Source of the DNA: Sialis fuliginosa
Lineage: Eukaryota; Arthropoda; Insecta; Megaloptera; Sialidae
Length of the DNA: 64,000 nt
Assembly (NCBI GenBank): GCA_961205875.1
Contig: OY540812.1
Location: 32,497,098 to 32,561,097, forward strand
Reading direction: 5' to 3'
Shown here one piece after another: positions 59,301 through 64,000 of this stretch. Positions within the stretch are counted from its first letter, which is position 1. Every line of letters begins with the position of its first letter. Both the position numbers and the translations under genes were made by a program. The notes under the pieces were generated by a model. It was given only the letters and a program-made list of their open reading frames with translations, made no database searches and was not told where the DNA came from.

Positions 59301-62300
59301 TAAAACCCATTTTTTTATCGTACAATTTTTTTTCACTGAAATATACTAGTTTGGAGATATAATATTTTTATTTCTTCAAGCTAGTATATTTCATGTAAAA
59401 AAAACCGTACAGTAAATAGTAAAAACTCATTTTAAAGAGGAAAGAGAGTACCATTTCTTACCGTGAACAAAAATTTTAGAAAAAAATGATCTACTTTGTA
59501 TTAAATTCTTAACCCTTTGCACTCAATGACACTAAATAATCATGTCATAACTTAGATGCTGCCAATATGATAACACAAAATATCCTATCATGGGCCCTCT
59601 ACTAGAACTTGTTGGTGCACCCCCTAAGAAAGATTTTTTTTCAGTAAGTTCTGCAATTGGCACAAAGACGGCAGAAATTTTAGGCGAGCACAAGTATGAT
59701 AAAATTCGCCTGACTTGCTCATATATCTGTGGCGGGCTATAGAGTTGTAATATTGAAAATTCTGTACAGTTTACCCATGCCTGCTTTCTGATAACAACAA
59801 CTTTGTATAACAAAATCATGATTGTTGCTGGTAGGTATATCAGAAAAATCTTCCGAGTGCAAAGGGTTAAACTGCTAAAATCGTCATTATTGGGGATTAG
59901 AATATCTCAAAAACCTGAGCCAATTGAGAAATTTGGGGATCAGATTCAATTTCAACAATTTCTGAAATCACCTATTCAGGTGACTCAGATAGAACAAAAA
60001 TATTTTTTTGTTGACCAGTGTTATCGACCGACCTTGGAGCGTTTCCTCTTGAATGTCGACATTCTCGGTCGAGTTGGAATTGACGTTTAACTGGGACTCG
60101 TTCAGTTTCGACACAGAGCGACTCGTCATATATTTGTAGACGTATTTCTTCCTCAGTCCGCATCCGCTGTTTGTATCGTTTCTAAAATTGCACAAAAATC
60201 AATCTTTTCTCTATAACTTTTTTTTTTTTTTTTAATATTTCACTACACTAAAACGTCAAGGAAACTCAAACTACCTTTTTCTGCTTATTTCCTTAACAGA
60301 AGATTCCAATATCTCGTTTCCGTCTTGTTCTCTTTGTGGATCACGGCTTTCCTACAAGAGCAATTATATAATAAATAAAATCAACAGAACAAAGGCGTAC
60401 AAATGTTACCTTGGAGTCGTCCTCATGCTCTGAAACAAACTCCCTCTTGTAAACCGGGTAACCTCTGATCATCTGGTGCTCTGTGATCCAGCTCGTGTTG
60501 AACGTGTTGTATTTAAACTTACGTTGTCTTGTGCTTCGTCGGACTGGAAACACAATTAAAACTCATTCAGGTGCATTGAGATTTTCAACATAACAATATG
60601 GCCATTCTTTCTCTATAACAAATTTCCCTGACATTCCTCATTTCCAGAAAATGGTCACTGGTTTAGTTTTTATCCTAACGATTGAAGATAAAATATCTTT
60701 GATTTGAATCACTCAATTTAAATTGTTTTAAAGTAGTTATACTCAGGAAAAATCAGCTTTTCAATACTGTGTAAAAAGTTATAAAATACATTTGAAAAAC
60801 AACAAAATATATTCATATTTGTTTTCAAAAGCAGGACAAAGAAACTCATAAAAAATTGGTCTGTTTCAAATCTTTCTAGCTTAAGTTGTTTTCAAAAAAA
60901 TTTCCCGTTCCTTCGAAGTTGGGATTTTAATTTTATTTAACTATAACAAATATAGTTTACTGTATTATAATAATCATACAAATAAGTTCCCTTTGGCTAC
61001 CCCCCCCCCCCCCCCCCAATAACTAGTTTAAGATTATAATTAATTTTATAACTGTTGCTTAAATATGTTTAAATAGTTTGAATACAAATAGTTTTACAGT
61101 GCAATTTCACGGGGAATTAATTTGTATTACTCTTTTAAACACATGCATGCCGGGGGTAGAGGAAAAAAATATATTTTAAGACGTCTCACCATAATTTAAA
61201 TTTAAAATAAACAAATAGTGGCATAGTTTAAAAATTTTAACAAATTATCCGATACATTTTAGTCAAATTTCAGAAAATGTAAACTGAAAATCAGATATTA
61301 GTTTCAAACAAATTTCTAGATTTAATTTAAAACCAAATACAAATAATATACTTTTCTCAACAAATATTATGACTGTGAATGTTGTAACTTATCAATGCAT
61401 TAAAAATACCTCTATCATACCAGTGGCTCTGAAACTTGTTGCTTATTTCAACAAGTATATAATCACTTTTTTAGAAACCCTGGATTTTAAAATGGTCAAG
61501 ACTTTAAAGTATAGAATTAAATTAAAAAAGTTAATGAAGGTAACATTATTTTAATCAGAGAAACTTTTACTTTTTTTTAATAAAACTTAACTTAAAATTA
61601 ACAATGAAATTAAAGTCATGACATGGAATGTCCCATATTTTTTACAGAAAATTAAAAACCAAGAAATATAAGATTGTAAGAATTAAAAAATTGGTAATAT
61701 ATAAAATCTAAGCGACTCACTTTCAATATCGGGTTTCTCATCGCTGCTGTTAGTGACAGTTTCTTGCGAGTATGGCGAGTCTACGTATGACTCCCGCTTA
61801 AGTGGCCGCAGCCCCTCCCTGCTGCGGCGCTCACCAACATCCCCGTTGCGACTCAGACGGTGCTTCTTTGATATTTGGAACGACACCTCGTTAGAACGCA
61901 GCCGATGCCGCCTCTCAGAGTTACGCTCGTTGGAACTGCGGGTACAGTTTCTGTTCAGAATATTTGTGTTTTACATCACGGCAAAAGTGTATTTAACAAT
62001 AAACAACTCACTTTGTAGGCGTGAAGATAAAATCAGAATCGACCATATCCTCTGAATCATCATCGCCATTTCTTGATGAATAATGAGCTCTTCTACGTTT
62101 GTGACTCATTGAGACAGGCTCTTCGTTTCTGCATGAACTCAATAAACGGGTACGAGCTGAAAATCAAAACACTGTTGAAATATTCAGTTTGGATTGTTTC
62201 AGTACGTACTTGTTCGTCCTGTAAAATCTCTTTGTTGGTTGGTGCAGACAAAGCGATTACGTAGCTCCCTGACCCGCCCTGTGTTGGGTCTACGCTGGCC

Positions 62301-62524
62301 CCAACGCGTGTACTGAGAACTCCACGACTCGCTTTCCCTTTCGCCTTCTTCGTCTGTACTTGCTCCTTCGCTGCTTTCTTCGCCGCTAGAGTCTTTCACC
62401 TTTTTAACACATTCGCAAATTAAAGTTTCCTGCGTAGACTATACAATGATTGTAAACTTACCCTGTTTTCAGGAAGTGATCGACGATTTTGTGAAACTGT
62501 TTCAGTTCGTCTGGTACTCACCAT
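47392..62524 (-). CDS. ATAD2: ATAD2-type AAA ATPase with bromodomain, 1375 aa
   Basis: 21 exons: 62524-62462, 62399-62210, 62156-62012, 61950-61721, 60543-60410, 60351-60275, 60181-60033, 57684-57454, 56720-56634, 56562-56373, 55592-55366, 55307-54907, 54476-54264, 53296-52925, 52458-52261, 52197-51905, 50228-50043, 49980-49790, 49564-49338, 49278-49000, 47436-47392. They join to exactly 1376 codons with the stop, close to human ATAD2 (about 1390 aa). Residues 1-500 are charged, with acidic Ser/Asp/Glu runs and Arg-rich boxes. AAA1 has Walker A GPPGTGKT (572-579), Walker B FFDELD (634-639), sensor N681 and arginines R692 and R695. AAA2 (about 790-1000) lacks a Walker A and is structural. The bromodomain (about 1046-1150) keeps the acetyl-lysine Asn in YNP (N1126). 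Family members (yeast Yta7, fission yeast Abo1) are hexameric nuclear H3-H4 chaperones that bind acetylated histone H4. Introns are full of transposons. Confidence 0.95.
47785..48744. mobile_element. piggyBac-like non-autonomous element (TTAA TSD), intron 20
   Basis: 960 bp with ends CCCTCTGTCCGACACC and GTGTCGGACGGAGGG, flanked by TTAA (47781-47784 and 48745-48748). An open frame of 115 codons (47944-48291) has no recognisable transposase motif. Confidence 0.8.
50327..51138. mobile_element. pogo/Tigger-like element (TA TSD) with internal palindrome, intron 16
   Basis: 812 bp with ends CAGTCGGGACTCGTTTATTC and AATAAATGAGTCCCGACTG, flanked by TA. Inside is a long palindrome (about 50415-50893) with arms containing 'TCAAAGAAGTACAAATTCGA', related to 10640-10980. 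No transposase. Confidence 0.85.
51291..51704. mobile_element. MITE (TA TSD) in intron 16
   Basis: 414 bp with ends CAGGCTGATTTACAACTAGT and ACTAGTTGTAAATCAACCTG, flanked by TA at 51289-51290 and 51705-51706. The inner arms 'GAGGATGTAATTTTAAGC' are also inverted. Confidence 0.85.
52573..52887. mobile_element. Harbinger-like MITE, family M2 copy 5, intron 14
   Basis: 315 bp, ends TGTCCAGTATTATAAAGG and TTTATAAAACCAGACA, flanked by TAA and TTA. It fills most of the 466-bp intron 14 of the ATAD2-type gene. Confidence 0.78.
53505..54015. mobile_element. Harbinger-like MITE, family M2 copy 6, interrupted, intron 13
   Basis: 511 bp including a 202-bp nested element. Ends TGTCCAGTTACAACCTAGC and GCTGTAATACCGGATA with TAA on both sides (53502-53504 and 54016-54018). 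Confidence 0.75.
53649..53850. mobile_element. Nested 202-bp element with 8-bp TSD GTAAATAC
   Basis: It lies inside M2 copy 6, flanked exactly by GTAAATAC (53641-53648 and 53851-53858). Ends CATAGACATATAG and CTATAAGTCAATA are imperfect inverted repeats. A strong internal hairpin uses GACAAAGCGATTGTTCGGCC and its complement. Confidence 0.85.
54907..55592 (-). other. ATAD2: AAA1 ATPase-coding exons (11 and 12) of the ATAD2-type gene
   Basis: Exon 11 ends in the Walker A loop (FHGPPG) and exon 12 resumes with TGKT, a splice point inside the P-loop. Exon 12 carries Walker [10 protein letters not shown] and the second region of homology [20 protein letters not shown]. All residues for ATP hydrolysis are present, so AAA1 should be active. 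Confidence 0.92.
55643..56358. mobile_element. TTAA-flanked (piggyBac-like) element filling intron 10
   Basis: 716 bp with ends GGTAGTTCTCATGC and GCACGAGAACTACC, flanked by TTAA (55639-55642 and 56359-56362). A central hairpin (about 55796-55960) has arms containing 'ATCAGAATAATA' and its complement. The right TTAA is 4 bp from the donor GTACGTG (56372-56366) of exon 10. Confidence 0.85.
57065..57220 (-). repeat. LINE-tail-like repeat, inverted relative of 20755-20900
   Basis: 'GTCTGTCTGTTAGTGCGG' and 'CTTGAGAACCATTTATCCGA' match the reverse complement of the 20.8-kb fragment. It lies in intron 8 of the ATAD2-type gene. Confidence 0.55.
57717..58055. mobile_element. hAT-type MITE, family M3 copy 4, TSD GTTTATTT
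   Basis: 339 bp, left end CAGGGCTTCGAACCG, right end CGGTTCGAAGCCCTG, flanked exactly by GTTTATTT (57709-57716 and 58056-58063). It lies in intron 7 of the ATAD2-type gene, 33 bp upstream of the exon 8 acceptor. Confidence 0.9.
58245..58490. mobile_element. Inverted pair of retroelement ends with hammerhead-like cores
   Basis: Two arms of about 95 bp face each other: 'AAACTTGTTTGTCTAAACGT' to 'CAGGCTATTAATAAAG' and its inverse at 58385-58485. Each arm, read outwards, contains CTGACGA, a GATTC/GAATC stem with TGT loop, then GAAA (58400-58424 on + for the right arm). This is hammerhead-like, but stem III is not convincing. The arrangement resembles ends of Penelope-like elements. Confidence 0.6.
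59513..59866. mobile_element. piggyBac-like MITE (TTAA TSD), intron 7
   Basis: 354 bp, ends CCCTTTGCACTC and GAGTGCAAAGGG between TTAA (59509-59512 and 59867-59870). CCCTTT plus TTAA is typical of piggyBac. Confidence 0.85.
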
Positions 62525-64000
62525 CTCAATTTAAATAAATTTCAAACGTAATTAATGGCATAATAACGGGAGATGATTTGCTTTTTTACACAAAACACCA
62601 AAAAAATAAAAACAATGATTGTCACTTATTTAAATTCAATATCGGAATGAAAACTATGATCGTGGTAAAATTATATACAAACGGTACAAATGAGTACAAA
62701 TATATTCTAGACAAAAGAAACTAATAAATGATAGCGTGTTAAAAGTTCAATACGACATGTGAATTTTGCGTTTTGATTATAATATAATAAATACGTCATA
62801 TTTGTATTATGCTTACATTTAATAATAAGAAATAATTTAATAGTTAAACAATGCAATACACAATGTCAAACATATGATGATGGACTCCATAATGGCGGTT
62901 TCTTTTTTTGTATGAATCAGGGCTACCAGCCTAAACGACTGCAAGACATTTTTATCCGCGTAATTTAAATTGGAATTTAATAATTTAATTATACAAAACT
63001 CACTTTTTGGGCATTGATTCTGTATAATTTTTAAGAAAAAATTAACAAGAATATGTTGTATTTTCTCTGATTTTTGAAGAAAACTATTTATTTTTTTCTA
63101 TAATAAAAATTATCTGATGAGATACATTTCTTGTCGATTACTACAGCTCAGTGGTGAAAATTATCTGTTTTGAGATAAAATAAATATATAATTAATATAT
63201 GATACATAGAATAATATGATATACTCATGATCATTTTAACAATGACCTCACAGATTTTAGAAAAGTCATCTAGAGTTGTTTTAAGTGAAGTAAAAGAAAT
63301 ATAACTTTCATGTTCTTTAATATCTTTTTAAATAATTTTTAATATTTAAAAGAAAAATTTCAATGGGATTTGTCAGAAATAAAATTTACCTTTGTATAAT
63401 AACATGTGTATTAGTTTAAAATTCAGATTTTGAGGGTGGTTTTTACCCCTTCAATAACTGTTTAGGCACGTACAAAAAATAAATGTCCCTTAGGTTCATT
63501 TGAACTACAAATGTACCAAGTCCTATCAAAATTAGATTTAATTTAGACGAAAATAGTTACAAAATTTCGAATATTTCTAAAACCCCTGATCCGATTAGCA
63601 CCAAAATCAGTAGGTCTGGAATACTAACTGATACAAACATTTTCCCCACAAATAATTTAGATCGGTGCATTTTTACGGTAGTTATCGTGAACAAAGGAAA
63701 ATTCTACATCCAGACACACACAGCCGCCATGCGGAAATCAACTTTTCTTTAAGTTTTGATTCTGCTCTTGTCTCAGACACGATTTTTCAACGGTATTACA
63801 ATACTTCCATTTCCTTTGGAACATGAAGTAAAAATGATTTTTATAAAGTATAAGATTTGAAAACATAAAAAAATAATCATCTTTTCATTTAAATAAAAAC
63901 ACTTTATTATATCACATAAATATATACATTATAACGAACAATGATAATAAATATACTCTTCAAACAAATTAAAAGGAATTTTTTTCTATGAAAAATCACA
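62525..64000. other. Upstream region of the ATAD2-type gene
   Basis: No TATA box is obvious upstream of ATG 62524, as usual for a housekeeping-type promoter. 'CCATAATGGCGG' at about 62889-62900 resembles a YY1/Pho-type site; this is weak evidence. Beyond about 62.95 kb the sequence is AT-rich and nothing is supported. Confidence 0.4.

Noticed and set aside
62889-62930. Start of a divergent gene at ATG in CCATAATGGCGG
   Set aside because: The frame stops after seven codons and no donor-linked continuation is evident.

Overview
This is a eukaryotic, almost certainly insect, nuclear window: AT-rich, with intron-split genes, no operons, arthropod-type core promoters (TATA plus a TCAGT/TCATT initiator), insect-only gene families (Rebers-Riddiford cuticle protein, ZAD zinc fingers, a clip-type serine protease homologue), a short TTAGG array and very many DNA-transposon fragments. 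Repeats with flanks reading 'GGGTTCCGTAG' and 'CACGCACTTGGCCG' are familiar from moth and butterfly genomes, so Lepidoptera is my favoured guess, but the order is not proven.

Layout. (1) 1-9.7 kb, + strand: the last two exons of a secreted-looking His/Gly-rich protein (1014-1785, 5' part outside the window), and a complete three-exon gene for a 74-aa preproprotein (7513-9271) with signal peptide, a furin-type RLKR site and a 36-residue His-rich mature peptide. The two share a [R/K]WG...H...G.HY motif. (2) 11.1-18.0 kb, - strand: a five-exon, 264-aa Rebers-Riddiford cuticular protein with repeat-filled introns. (3) 19.0-19.85 kb, - strand: the 3' end of a gene encoding a Cys-rich tail, apparently 5'-truncated. 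(4) 19.85-27.6 kb: a transposon graveyard, including a dead Tc1-like element split by two 8-bp-TSD insertions. (5) 27.6-34.5 kb, - strand: two tandem ZAD-C2H2 zinc-finger genes (720 aa with about 17 fingers; 380 aa with 7 fingers) sharing one intron position inside the ZAD. (6) 36.6-41.7 kb, + strand: a 718-aa clip-domain serine protease homologue with a long Thr/Ser mucin-like segment and a Ser-to-Gly active site. (7) 47.4-62.5 kb, - strand: a 21-exon ATAD2-type AAA/bromodomain histone-chaperone gene (1375 aa), whose introns hold at least nine distinct transposon-derived elements. The coding models were built by hand; in every complete gene all splice phases close exactly into one reading frame.

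The rest is mostly non-autonomous transposons, several datable against one another by nesting and target-site duplications (TSDs). The most unusual finding is a 142-bp insertion carrying a type I hammerhead ribozyme core (14630-14771), flanked by a 10-bp duplication inside another transposon. A second inverted copy lies at 5.75-5.97 kb and a hammerhead-like inverted pair at 58.25-58.5 kb; all look like Penelope-type retroelement ends. No prokaryotic features, CRISPR arrays, tRNA or rRNA genes were recognised. The genes have unrelated jobs (cuticle and secretion, transcription factors, immune-type protease cascade, chromatin) and show no sign of a joint pathway.
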